From contig CAYMGE010000008.1 of assembly GCA_964389925.1 (NCBI GenBank), forward strand, positions 1 through 64,000: a stretch of 64,000 nucleotides of DNA. Reading direction: 5' to 3'. The stretch comes from CALECP01 sp964389925. GTDB taxonomy: Bacteria; Chloroflexota; Anaerolineae; Promineifilales; Promineifilaceae. A program made the translations under genes and the position numbers. The notes beneath the pieces are model-generated. The model saw only the letters and a list, made by a program, of their open reading frames with translations, did not search any database and was not told the DNA's origin. Below are positions 35,109-43,978 of this stretch, piece after piece. How positions within the stretch are numbered: position 1 is the first letter of the stretch; each line of letters opens with the position of its first letter.

Positions 35109-36698
35109 CTAGGACAATTCCATTTTCTGCCTATCCCAGCGGAATGTTATGAGCGCATTAGGATTGTCGAAAAACTGCTCTTCCAGATATGGCTCAACTT
35201 CTGTACGCCAGATTAATCCAATCTCTTGTGCAAGTGTCTTAGTCAAGAAAAACGAGATGCCTAGTTGATGTGAGAGATCGAGCTGCGCGTTGATCTGTTT
35301 TAGGGTGCTGATGAGTGGCTCAACGTTCAAACCAGCATGGAAACGACGTAAAACTTCATAGTTTGGTTGCAATGGCAAAAAGGCAAAACGCCGACGCAGC
35401 GCATTATCCATCAAGGAAACGGAGCGGTCAGCCGTGTTCATCGTCCCAATTAAAAGTACGTTGCGCGGAATGCTAAACATTCCTCCGGCCGACAGAGCGA
35501 TGCGCTTTTCTCGATATTCTAACAAATACATCAACTCACCAAAGACCCGCGCGAGGTCGGCACGGTTAATTTCGTCGATGATCAAGACACATCGGCCGCG
35601 TCCCTCTGCACGCTGACAAAAATTGAGAAAGCGCCCCGCAACAACCTCATAGGCCAACGCGCCATTCTGCTCGACCGGTCGCAACCCTTGAATAAAATCT
35701 TCATACGCATAGGCTGCATGAAACTGAACAATCTCCCAAAATCCATCGCTGCCACCGACAAAATGCCGTGCTAAATGCTGGGCGAGAAATGTTTTGCCGG
35801 TGCCGGGCGGCCCGTAAAGAATAGCCTGTCCTTTGCGCTCAATGGCGTGCTTCCAATTGGCAAGTTGCTCGATAGGAAGATGCGTCTCGGCCGAAATCGC
35901 CTCCAGAGTGTGAGCGGGTGAATTCGTTCTATAGGCAATCGACTGCTCATAAAAAGCGGTTAGCTCGGCCGATGTGTCTAGCGGCTCGTAAACTGTTGGT
36001 GGCTGATCGAGGTCGATCTGGGCGCGCGTGTCGAGCCGCCCTGTTTGCTGACGACTCGTTCGATAGGCTGTCACCACAAACGCCTGCAAATCAAGCATGT
36101 CATTTGCTCCATAAGCGGTCAATTCGCCCATCAGTTGCGCCATCGTCGAGCGAATCGACTCATAACTTTCACCCATCGGGTTTTTCGTGTAAAGTTGATC
36201 TTTACCGAGAAATTGTAACAACCACTGCGTCATGCGCGGTTTAATCAGGACATTATGGGATGCGTGCGACATCCAAAGAAAATAGCTGAGAAATGCCCAT
36301 TTGACAGGCCATCTGCGTTGCTGCGCCTCACGGATAAAATAGTCGATGCGCTTAGAAAGTCCGGCCGAGCCATACAGGAAATTGTAAAAAAGATGGGCAA
36401 ACGTCGCGCCGTCACGGCTGGCTGGCAGTAAGATACTTAGATCACCGCGAGTTGCGCTGGCTGTGTGTAATTCGGCCGATGCTTTTCCTAACCGCGCAAC
36501 CTGCTCGATAATTTCAGCATACTCTTTTTCTTGCAAAAGTTCTTGAAACTGTGCTTCACCGAGTCTTTTCTCAAAACGACGACGTTGTTTCTCCAGTGAC
36601 GCGCGTTCATTTTTCACAAATGTTTCAAAACCAAAGCCATCCCAACCGGGATACGCTAGCCGCACCAACTCAACTAATGCTTCTGTCTGCCAGTTCAT
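35109..36698 (-). CDS. mcrB: McrB-like AAA+ GTPase
   Basis: Motor subunit of a McrBC-type modification-dependent restriction system. The C-terminal AAA+ domain has Walker A YGPPGTGKTFLA (near residue 294), Walker B LIIDEINRAD (near 369), and the McrB signature GTMNTADRSVSLMDNALRRR. The N-terminal half would recognise the modified target; it does not resemble E. coli McrB in sequence I can recall. The start is uncertain: ATG at 36698 has no Shine-Dalgarno, while a perfect AAAGGAGGTGA overlaps an in-frame GTG at 36767. mcrC lies about 1.4 kb downstream beyond the sigma-factor gene. A DUF4332 gene precedes it directly. Confidence 0.85.
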   Translation of the reverse strand: MNWQTEALVELVRLAYPGWDGFGFETFVKNERASLEKQRRRFEKRLGEAQFQELLQEKEYAEIIEQVARLGKASAELHTASATRGDLSILLPASRDGATFAHLFYNFLYGSAGLSKRIDYFIREAQQRRWPVKWAFLSYFLWMSHASHNVLIKPRMTQWLLQFLGKDQLYTKNPMGESYESIRSTMAQLMGELTAYGANDMLDLQAFVVTAYRTSRQQTGRLDTRAQIDLDQPPTVYEPLDTSAELTAFYEQSIAYRTNSPAHTLEAISAETHLPIEQLANWKHAIERKGQAILYGPPGTGKTFLAQHLARHFVGGSDGFWEIVQFHAAYAYEDFIQGLRPVEQNGALAYEVVAGRFLNFCQRAEGRGRCVLIIDEINRADLARVFGELMYLLEYREKRIALSAGGMFSIPRNVLLIGTMNTADRSVSLMDNALRRRFAFLPLQPNYEVLRRFHAGLNVEPLISTLKQINAQLDLSHQLGISFFLTKTLAQEIGLIWRTEVEPYLEEQFFDNPNALITFRWDRQKMELS

Positions 36699-36772
36699 CT
36701 GTGCGATTAAACCAGATTCGAGGGAGAGAAACAAAATGGTCGGCCGATTTTGTATCCCTCTTGTCACCTCCT

Positions 36773-37210
36773 TTACTGAAGCTGCAACATAGTTCTGCTT
36801 GTTGCCATCTCCATCTTTACAGTTGTATTTTGGGCTTCTTCAATCCAACTTGTCACACGACTGACCGCAGGGACACGGCTAACCTGCCTGTGACCATTGC
36901 GATTGGTGGCTTCCATTAATGCGTGCAAGTTGTGCGGATCAGCTTCAGCTAAATCTTGAAGAGTTTTTAATCCAGCACTTTGCAACAACTTTGCATACTT
37001 GATGTGAATGCCATTCACTCTGATCAAGTCTGCAATCGTAACCCAATGCGTGATTGTGCGTGTTGTGACACGGGCTTTTTTTGCAAGGCTTTTGCGTTCG
37101 GCCTTAGTTTTCCCCGCCATCAACAAATCATCTAATGTTTCGATTGATAGGGACGCTAACCTCTGCGCCAGTATCGCTTGGAACCCGTCAATTTTATTCA
37201 GTTTGGTCAT
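36773..37210 (-). CDS. DUF4332 (helix-hairpin-helix-like) protein
   Basis: A 145-residue protein of the DUF4332 type: two helix-hairpin-helix-like repeats are seen (GFQAILAQRLASLSIETLDDLL and IHIKYAKLLQSAGLKTLQDLA). Such domains resemble the DNA-binding tips of polymerases and nucleases but have no fixed function. CGGAG precedes the ATG. The gene ends just before the McrB-like frame, so it may be part of the same transcript and perhaps an accessory DNA-binding partner of that system; this is inference from position only. Confidence 0.72.
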   Translation of the reverse strand: MTKLNKIDGFQAILAQRLASLSIETLDDLLMAGKTKAERKSLAKKARVTTRTITHWVTIADLIRVNGIHIKYAKLLQSAGLKTLQDLAEADPHNLHALMEATNRNGHRQVSRVPAVSRVTSWIEEAQNTTVKMEMATSRTMLQLQ

Positions 37211-37517
37211 CTTGACTCCGATCTTTCTTTGCCGTTAACAAATCGGCTTCTATTTCTACTTATGCAAAGTTAGAGACCAAATTGGCTAAAAAGTCACCCC
37301 AAAATGACACAAAATACGTTATACAATCGTTAGATGATGCGTTGGGCAGGTGTGCAAAGTTAGTCGCAAAATGCTGTAGAATTAGCCAATTGAATAGAGG
37401 ATGGTATGATCTGGGCATCTTTTTGCAGAATAAAGTAAGCGTGTAGTTCCCCCCTTTATAATCCGTTACAATAATATGCAAATCTCGCTCGCGCGGGAGT
37501 CATTCTTGGAGAAAAAG
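37211..37517. other. Intergenic region upstream of the pullulanase gene
   Basis: About 300 bases between divergent genes. TATAAT at 37457-37462, about 55 bases before the ATG, is a possible -10 box, but no good -35 lies at the right distance. TGCAAAGTTAG occurs twice (near 37263 and 37353). No structured RNA is recognisable. Confidence 0.4.
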
Positions 37518-40500
37518 ATGAAGTTATTGCGACCCCTATTTTTGCTTATCGCCCTGCTCATTGCTAGCGTTGTTTCAGCACAAGAGCCAGCCACTGTTAC
37601 ACTGACAGGGCTACCTGACAACCCTGCTCTATTATTCAACGAGACGCATCAGCTTTGGCTTGGTGATGTTGCGCTTCCTGCGGGCGAATACAATTACAGT
37701 GTGACACTCGACAATGGCACAACCATCACCGCCGTTGCCCCGCTCTCGCTCGCCAGCGATGCAATAGTGACAATTCTTTACAACCATAAGACTGGTTACT
37801 TGGCAGATAACGTCAATCGTATCTTTGCTAACGTGCCGGGCAACTTCAATAGCGAGGTTGGTTGTGGAGACACTGCGCTTGATGATTCAGGTAACCCTGG
37901 CGATTGGGCACCAGACTGCTGGCAAACGCTGCTCGAAGACCTGGATGGCGACGGGACGTATACCTTTGTTACGACTGCTCTTCCCGCCGGTAGCTATGAG
38001 GGCAAGGTTGCCGTTGGCGGTAGTTGGGCAGAGAACTATGGAGAAGGTGGCACAGCGAGCGGCGCAAATATGGGATTTGTGGTGGCACAAGACAACGCTG
38101 CGGTTACGTTTAACTGGGACAGTAATAGTAAGATGATGACAATTGAAAGTGAGGGTGCGCCAAAAGGCAATTTGTCAGATTTAGGCGCATATTGGGTCTC
38201 AGACAACAAAATTTTGGTGCGGGAAGATGCGGGACATACGTTTACGCTGCACTACTCGGCCGATGCTACCCTTCAAGTCACTGAAACAGGTGTAATCGGC
38301 GGCACAAGCTACCCGCTGACCGTCACTGAAAACCTGCCCGACGAGACATTGCAAAAATTCCCCCATCTAGCACAGCTAACCCGCCTGCAAATCCCACTCG
38401 AAGCCCTGATCGATATTCATAATCTCGTCAAGGGACAACTGGTCGTTTCTGTCACGGACGCGGCCGGCAACCCTGTCACAGCAACAGGTGTGCAACTGGC
38501 TGGCATTCTCGACGAGCTATACACCTATGATGGTGAACTGGGTGTCACATTTGATGAAAACAGAACGCCGACATTCCGCTTATGGGCACCGACCGCACAA
38601 GCTGTCCGCATTCAAATCGCAACAGACCCCGCGTTACTCAGTGGGATCGATAGCGTTGTGGAGGCACGCGGTGTCGATATGGTACGCGATGGTTTAACGG
38701 GTGTCTGGACGCACACGGCCGATCCACAATTTTACGGCGGCTATTACATCTATGAGGTTGATGTTTATGTGCCGAGCGAAGGCAGCCTCGTGACAAATTA
38801 CGTCACCGACCCCTACTCACACAGCCTGTCTGCCAACAGTACGCGCAGCCAAATCGTTGATCTAACGGATCCAGCACTTGTGCCAGAAGGCTGGGTAAGC
38901 GTCCGTAAACCAAATCTAGCCGCATTTGAGGACATCATTCTTTATGAATTGCATCTCCGCGACTTCAGCATCAGCGATCAAAGCGTGCCAGAAGCAGATC
39001 GCGGCACGTACAAAGCATTTACCTACGCTGGTAGCGCAGGGATGCAGCATTTGAGTGCCATTGCTGAGGCGGGTGTCTCGCATCTCCATCTGTTACCTGT
39101 CTTTGATGTTGCAACGATTGAGGAAAATCGCGCAGAGCAACAATCAATCCTACAGGACTATTTAGAGAGTTTCCCCCGTGACAGCGAACAGCAACAGCAA
39201 GCGATCAACAATTTGCGCGACACAGATGGGTTCAACTGGGGCTATGATCCGTATCACTACACCGTTCCAGAAGGTAGCTACAGCACAAACCCGAACGGCG
39301 CACAGCGAATCGTTGAGTTCCGCGAGATGGTGCAATCGCTCAATGAAAATGCCGGGCTGCGTGTCGTGATGGATGTGGTCTATAACCATACTAACTCGGC
39401 CGGCCAAGCCGAAAAATCCGTTCTTGATAAGATCGTCCCCGGCTACTACCAACGTCTCAACAGTAAAGGCCAAGTCGAAAATTCAACCTGCTGCGCGAAC
39501 ACGGCGACAGAACACAACATGATGCGAAAGCTGATGGTTGATTCGGTCGTGACGTGGGCAACCCAATACAAAGTAGACGGCTTCCGCTTTGATTTGATGG
39601 GTCATCACATGGTTGAAGATATGCGTGCGGTGCGTGAAGCATTGGACGCATTGACGTTGGAACAACACGGCATAGATGGCAAAGCGATTTATGTTTATGG
39701 TGAAGGTTGGGACTTTGGCGAAGTACAAGGCGGTCAGCGCGGTGCAAATGCGACCCAGACACGGGTCGGTGGGTTGGGAATCGGCACATTTAACGACCGC
39801 ATCCGAGATGGTCTGCGCGGTGGTAATCCGTTTGGCGGCTGGCAAGAACAAGGCTTTGCGACAGGTTTGTTGACTAATCCGAATGCAGTGGCAGACAGTC
39901 CTGCCGTGATGCAGAACAACCTGACAAAGTTTGCCGACTGGATTCGCGTTGGATTGGCAGGCAACTTAGCCAACTATACGTTTGTGGATCGCAACGGCAA
40001 CATGGTGACAGGCCGCGAGGTTGACTACAATGGCTCGCCGACGGGATACACGGCCGACCCACAAGAGGTCATCAATTACGTTTCAGCACATGACAACGAG
40101 ACGCTGTTTGATGCCATTCAGTATAAAGTTCCTGTCGAGATGTCTACGGCCGACCGCGCCAAAACCCAAATGTTTGCGCTCGACATGGTGATGTTGGGGC
40201 AGGGGATTCCATTTTTCCATGCGGGCAGCGACCTGTTGCGCTCGAAGTCGATGGATCGAGACAGCTATAACAGCGGCGACTGGTTCAACCGCATTGACTG
40301 GACATATCAAAGCAACAACTGGGCGACGGGTTTGCCGATTGCAGACAAAAACGAGAACAATTGGAACATTATCGCGCCATTGCTCGCAAATGAGTCGATT
40401 GCACCTACGCCGGAAGACATTGCGGCGACACGCGATCATTTCCGCTTGATGGCGCAGGTGCGGCAAGCGTCGCCGCTGTTTAGGCTGAGAACGGCCGAAG

Positions 40501-41054
40501 AGATCCAAAATCGTCTCGGCTTTCACAACACGGGTATTAATCAAGTGCCGGGCTTGATTGTGATGAGTCTGAGCGACGACGGAGATGTGCGGATTGACCC
40601 CAACTATAATAAGATCGTCGTTCTGTTCAATGGTCGCAACGAAGATGTGACCTTTACAGTTGAAGAGTTGGCGGGCGTGCAGATGAGCCTGCATCCGCTA
40701 CTAGCAACGAGTTCGCGCGATACGTGGCTCAATGCACAGTTTAACGCCGGGACGTTCACCGTTCCCGCGCTGGCAACGACGATTTTTGTCCAAGCGGGTG
40801 ATGCAAACACCGTTTTGGAGCCTGTTTTTGCGGTGACTGCGGCCGACGAGATAATGCCAAGCGAAGATAGTGAGGCACATTCGGCCGAGACCACCCATGA
40901 CGAAGAAATATCTCAGGAGTATTCAGGTATGGACGTAGGAACATTTATAGCTTTGTTAGTCCCGTTTGGGATTCTCTTGCTCATTGCGCTCGTTATTTTG
41001 CCAATCATTCTCATTGGCGGTTTCTGGATTGTGTCACAGAGCGAAGAAGATTAA
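37518..41054 (+). CDS. pulA: Membrane-anchored type I pullulanase (GH13)
   Basis: Secreted debranching enzyme that cleaves alpha-1,6 bonds in pullulan and limit dextrins. The start at 37518 (MKLLRPLFLLIALLIASVVS) follows TTGGAG and opens a signal peptide. N-terminal starch-binding-type domains come next (about 25-220), then a CBM48-like module (VTFDENRTPTFRLWAPTAQ near 350), the pullulanase motif FNWGYDPYHYTVPEGSYS, and GH13 regions I (DVVYNHT, near 620), II (GFRFDLMGH, nucleophile near 690), III (YGEGWD, near 727) and IV (SAHDNET, near 857). A C-terminal hydrophobic helix tethers it to the membrane. A terminator follows. Confidence 0.92.
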   Translation: MKLLRPLFLLIALLIASVVSAQEPATVTLTGLPDNPALLFNETHQLWLGDVALPAGEYNYSVTLDNGTTITAVAPLSLASDAIVTILYNHKTGYLADNVNRIFANVPGNFNSEVGCGDTALDDSGNPGDWAPDCWQTLLEDLDGDGTYTFVTTALPAGSYEGKVAVGGSWAENYGEGGTASGANMGFVVAQDNAAVTFNWDSNSKMMTIESEGAPKGNLSDLGAYWVSDNKILVREDAGHTFTLHYSADATLQVTETGVIGGTSYPLTVTENLPDETLQKFPHLAQLTRLQIPLEALIDIHNLVKGQLVVSVTDAAGNPVTATGVQLAGILDELYTYDGELGVTFDENRTPTFRLWAPTAQAVRIQIATDPALLSGIDSVVEARGVDMVRDGLTGVWTHTADPQFYGGYYIYEVDVYVPSEGSLVTNYVTDPYSHSLSANSTRSQIVDLTDPALVPEGWVSVRKPNLAAFEDIILYELHLRDFSISDQSVPEADRGTYKAFTYAGSAGMQHLSAIAEAGVSHLHLLPVFDVATIEENRAEQQSILQDYLESFPRDSEQQQQAINNLRDTDGFNWGYDPYHYTVPEGSYSTNPNGAQRIVEFREMVQSLNENAGLRVVMDVVYNHTNSAGQAEKSVLDKIVPGYYQRLNSKGQVENSTCCANTATEHNMMRKLMVDSVVTWATQYKVDGFRFDLMGHHMVEDMRAVREALDALTLEQHGIDGKAIYVYGEGWDFGEVQGGQRGANATQTRVGGLGIGTFNDRIRDGLRGGNPFGGWQEQGFATGLLTNPNAVADSPAVMQNNLTKFADWIRVGLAGNLANYTFVDRNGNMVTGREVDYNGSPTGYTADPQEVINYVSAHDNETLFDAIQYKVPVEMSTADRAKTQMFALDMVMLGQGIPFFHAGSDLLRSKSMDRDSYNSGDWFNRIDWTYQSNNWATGLPIADKNENNWNIIAPLLANESIAPTPEDIAATRDHFRLMAQVRQASPLFRLRTAEEIQNRLGFHNTGINQVPGLIVMSLSDDGDVRIDPNYNKIVVLFNGRNEDVTFTVEELAGVQMSLHPLLATSSRDTWLNAQFNAGTFTVPALATTIFVQAGDANTVLEPVFAVTAADEIMPSEDSEAHSAETTHDEEISQEYSGMDVGTFIALLVPFGILLLIALVILPIILIGGFWIVSQSEED

Positions 41055-41084
41055 ACAAGACCGCTAACGCAGCTTTATCTACTT

Positions 41085-41112
41085 AAAAATGCCGACCACA
41101 GGTCGGCGTTTT
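41085..41112. terminator. Bidirectional terminator between convergent genes
   Basis: GCCGACC (41091-41097) and GGTCGGC (41101-41107) form a tight stem over ACA, flanked by AAAAAT and GTTTTG. It lies between the pullulanase stop and the stop of the convergent beta-propeller gene and can serve both. Confidence 0.8.
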
Positions 41113-41118
41113 GCGTTG

Positions 41119-43014
41119 TTATTGCGTGATAATTGGCAGATAGACAGTGTGGATGAAGCCGTCGCTGATGTCTCGGCCGATCCATAGCCCTGCCTCAGCA
41201 TCTGCAATGTATGCTGTCATATTGACAATGGCAATGTCGTTTCCGCCCAATGTCCCAAACGTACTCGCAGTTGCCTCCTTTGTGGGGTTCAGCGGATTGG
41301 CGAGATCAAAGATAGATAATTCACCTGTGCCAGTTGTTTCTGTGGCGATAAAAAGCTTATCGTCTGAGACAATCATCTTATGCCCAATACCGCCGATCTC
41401 GTCAGAATCGACTCTGTTGGGGATCAGCGCATTTGAGTAGTCGATGGTAATTAACTGATAATCATCGGGTCGTGGCTCAAATGGCGAGTTATGCGATGTG
41501 GTCACGTAGATCATATCATCGACGGGTAAAAGATCAGTGATGCCGTTCGTGTCAAGCTCAAACGCTGTTTCGACTGTACCCGTATCTAAGTTGATGATAT
41601 TCACCGTGTCTAGCGATGTGACGTATAGCAGATCATCGACGACAAAGCTGGTTGAAATTGATAAGTCAACCACGTGTTCTCTCACGTATATGGGATTGTC
41701 GGGGTTAGAGACATCATACTCAAGAATTTTCTCAAAGCCTCTCGGTGTGATAAAAACACGCCCGCCTGCATAGCTCAACTGATGAGCCGCGCTAAAATCA
41801 TACTCGATTGAGCCACGCTCAGTAAGTTGATGCGACGCGGTGAGTGAATAGACGATTAGCTTCTCACTGGTCGTCACATACAAAAATTCATCGACCCACA
41901 GCATATCCTGTACATCCCCTTCTGCAATTACAGCCGTGTCTTCCAAGACAGGGGCTTGCCCTTCGTCCGTGAGCGAATAAGAGGACAGCAGTTTCTGTGC
42001 GCCATTATGAACGATTAGCCCCGTTTCAGTCGTTTCGACAAAGCTACCATAGGTGAGTGGAGATGTTTCGGTTTTTTGGATGAGGGGGGGATCGGCCGAA
42101 ATATCAAGAAGCTGAAAACCAAATAGCCTGTGGGCGGTGACTGCATGAGTGCCATCAGCAGAGAAGGCACGTGCGTCTGCTAATAACTGATCAAACGGGA
42201 GTTGCACAACGCTGCTAAACGTCGGATTTTGTGGCGTGCTAATGTCAAAGGAAAACAAGCTGTCTCCACCGCTAATATACAAATTGTCCCCATTTGCCTC
42301 CAATATGCCGACAGAATGAATGATAAAAACTTCGTGCAGTTTGACAAACAGTGGCACGGCGGGATCAGCTAACGAAAAAATGCTGATCCGTTCAGTCGAG
42401 TCAATGTCATAATTTCTAGTGTAAAGCGTGTCTCCCGCAATGGTGAAATTGTGCAGGTCACCGTTGAGTTGCGCTGTCAATTGAATCGAGGCTGGGTCTG
42501 ATACGTCTACTACTTGTAGACCATCTGAAGGTGAACGACTATCTTTGCTCATGTAGACGTAGTTATCGTGCCGTACAATCTTGTCATAATGGTCTGTTTC
42601 AAAAAAGCCGATCTCGGCCGGTGCGCTCGGCGTGGTGACATCTATAACCCGCAACCCGCTTGGAACTGTCTCAGACGGCGAGATATGTCTAAAATAACTT
42701 GCCAGATAAATCAGATTACCTGATTTGGCGAGATCACCCCCACCAGTTGTCGTAAATCGGCCGATGACAGTTGGGCTATTTGTTTGGCTCACGTCAACAA
42801 TTGACATTTGATTTTGACTCACGATGTAAGCGTAGTTTCCGTCAACGAGCAGTGCAAAAATCGGTTCAGCATTTGGCACAATCTCGCCCAGTTGAACGGG
42901 ATTTGAGCTATCCGCAACATCATAGATGGCCAAACGCGCCCCTTCCGCCGTAAAGAGCGTGCTGCCCTGAATAACAACGTCGCGTACTTCGCCACCGAGT
43001 TGTTGATGTGGCAC
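41119..43014 (-). CDS. LVIVD-repeat beta-propeller protein, cut off from its signal peptide
   Basis: A 631-residue reading frame made of repeated units of the form (L/V)xVxDVSxPxxPxxxG with about 50-residue spacing (LAIYDVADSSNPVQLGE, MSIVDVSQTNSPTVIGR, LRVIDVTTPSAPAEIG and so on), the LVIVD beta-propeller pattern of surface proteins. It ends HTVYLPIITQ, a C-terminus common in exported Chloroflexota proteins. The frame as it stands begins at a GTG with no signal peptide, although 33 codons upstream, in the same frame, an ATG opens a clear signal sequence that is broken by one TGA (see 43018-43113). The gene is therefore either a young pseudogene, a sequencing error, or read through. Confidence 0.75.
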   Translation of the reverse strand: MPHQQLGGEVRDVVIQGSTLFTAEGARLAIYDVADSSNPVQLGEIVPNAEPIFALLVDGNYAYIVSQNQMSIVDVSQTNSPTVIGRFTTTGGGDLAKSGNLIYLASYFRHISPSETVPSGLRVIDVTTPSAPAEIGFFETDHYDKIVRHDNYVYMSKDSRSPSDGLQVVDVSDPASIQLTAQLNGDLHNFTIAGDTLYTRNYDIDSTERISIFSLADPAVPLFVKLHEVFIIHSVGILEANGDNLYISGGDSLFSFDISTPQNPTFSSVVQLPFDQLLADARAFSADGTHAVTAHRLFGFQLLDISADPPLIQKTETSPLTYGSFVETTETGLIVHNGAQKLLSSYSLTDEGQAPVLEDTAVIAEGDVQDMLWVDEFLYVTTSEKLIVYSLTASHQLTERGSIEYDFSAAHQLSYAGGRVFITPRGFEKILEYDVSNPDNPIYVREHVVDLSISTSFVVDDLLYVTSLDTVNIINLDTGTVETAFELDTNGITDLLPVDDMIYVTTSHNSPFEPRPDDYQLITIDYSNALIPNRVDSDEIGGIGHKMIVSDDKLFIATETTGTGELSIFDLANPLNPTKEATASTFGTLGGNDIAIVNMTAYIADAEAGLWIGRDISDGFIHTVYLPIITQ

Positions 43015-43017
43015 TAT

Positions 43018-43113
43018 TCATGATTGCTTGTTGTTGCTGAATGCGTGGCTGGTCATCGTTGCCACTAAGAGTAGCAAACTAAAAAAGAGAAATTTTGTAT
43101 TTTTGGTGTTCAT
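43018..43113 (-). pseudogene. Detached signal peptide of the beta-propeller gene, ending in an in-frame TGA
   Basis: ATG at 43113 opens MNTKNTKFLFFSLLLLVATM followed by TSHAFSNNKQS, a good signal peptide with a cleavage site after SHA. The next codon is TGA (43018-43020), then Ile, then the GTG at which the propeller frame starts, all in one frame. A single base change from a sense codon would account for it. I see no obvious readthrough or selenocysteine hairpin directly after the stop. Confidence 0.7.
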
Positions 43114-43251
43114 AGCGTGCAAAGTTTAGAATTTGACTGATACATGAAATTATAGGCAAATCAAAAGTGATGACGATGGCATATAACTGATTTGTAACCT
43201 AAACTGTGCAGATAGCGGAAAAAGTTGGTCAGGCGCGTTTAGATAGGTAAG

Positions 43252-43941
43252 ATGAGCAAGGATGGTAATATTATGAAAGAGAAAAGTTTTCCAGATGGAA
43301 CATTAAGTGCCTATTTAGACAATGATGTAGACGCAGAAACACGGCTTGCCATTGAGTCGGATGCTGATTTGATGAGGCAAGTTGCAGAATTGCGAGCGGC
43401 CGATGATATATTGAGACAGCGGTTGGGCAATCGGCCGAAACCCACCCCCCTCCAAATTGGCGAAGCCGCCCTAAACATGGGGTCTGTCGAGCTAACCCGT
43501 GAACCACACGGTCAACGCCAAGCCAAACTGTTACGGGAATTTTGGGCTTCACTCGAACCCACACCCGTTAAGATCCCCTCGCTGCTGGAAAGAACGCGCT
43601 TATTTGTTGCTGAACTGATTTCTAGCAGCAATCAGCCTGCCCTAGCCTTTGGTTTGCGCGGCGCACAAGAGGGAATTTATATGGCGGGCGACTACCAAAT
43701 CGTGATCGAGACGGATACAGACTTTGATGATCCCACTCGCATGGCTCTGTCTGGGTTGGTGATGGGGATAGAGAATGAGAGACTCTCGGCCGATCTTTGG
43801 CGCGACGATGCCAGCGCAAAATTGACCACGCCCTTAGATGAGTTTGGCAATTTTACCTTCGACCAACTAGAATCAGGCCAGTATGAATTGCTGATTACGG
43901 GTCAATCACTCACGATACACGTTCCGAACCTAGAATTATAA
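43252..43941 (+). CDS. Anti-sigma-factor-like regulator upstream of the CHAT gene
   Basis: A 229-residue soluble protein. The N-terminus (FPDGTLSAYLDNDVDAETRLAIESD, then MRQVAELRAADDILRQRL) resembles the N-terminal helices of anti-sigma factors that lack the zinc-finger Cys and His. The C-terminal part (LDEFGNFTFDQLESGQYELLI) looks like a beta-sandwich of the carboxypeptidase-regulatory kind. No transmembrane helix is visible. Proteins like this often sit before CHAT-TPR genes in Chloroflexota and other groups. An ECF sigma gene, the usual partner, is absent here. The ATG at 43273 is an alternative start with AAGGA upstream. The CHAT gene follows at 37 bases. Confidence 0.65.
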   Translation: MSKDGNIMKEKSFPDGTLSAYLDNDVDAETRLAIESDADLMRQVAELRAADDILRQRLGNRPKPTPLQIGEAALNMGSVELTREPHGQRQAKLLREFWASLEPTPVKIPSLLERTRLFVAELISSSNQPALAFGLRGAQEGIYMAGDYQIVIETDTDFDDPTRMALSGLVMGIENERLSADLWRDDASAKLTTPLDEFGNFTFDQLESGQYELLITGQSLTIHVPNLEL

Positions 43942-43978
43942 TGATCGCCAGCGTTATGTTGGCGACTTTGCCGACATA

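Noticed and set aside
37260..37365. Direct repeat TGCAAAGTTAG, two copies about 90 bases apart
   Set aside because: Only two short copies, with no symmetry or link to a feature; could be chance in AT-rich spacer.
40083..40694. 203-residue minus-strand frame inside the pullulanase gene
   Set aside because: Lies wholly antisense to the conserved GH13 catalytic region, which fixes the true coding strand.
43015..43040. Selenocysteine or programmed readthrough at the TGA of the beta-propeller gene
   Set aside because: I see no clear hairpin right after the TGA and no functional reason for Sec at a signal-peptide junction; kept only as a remote option.
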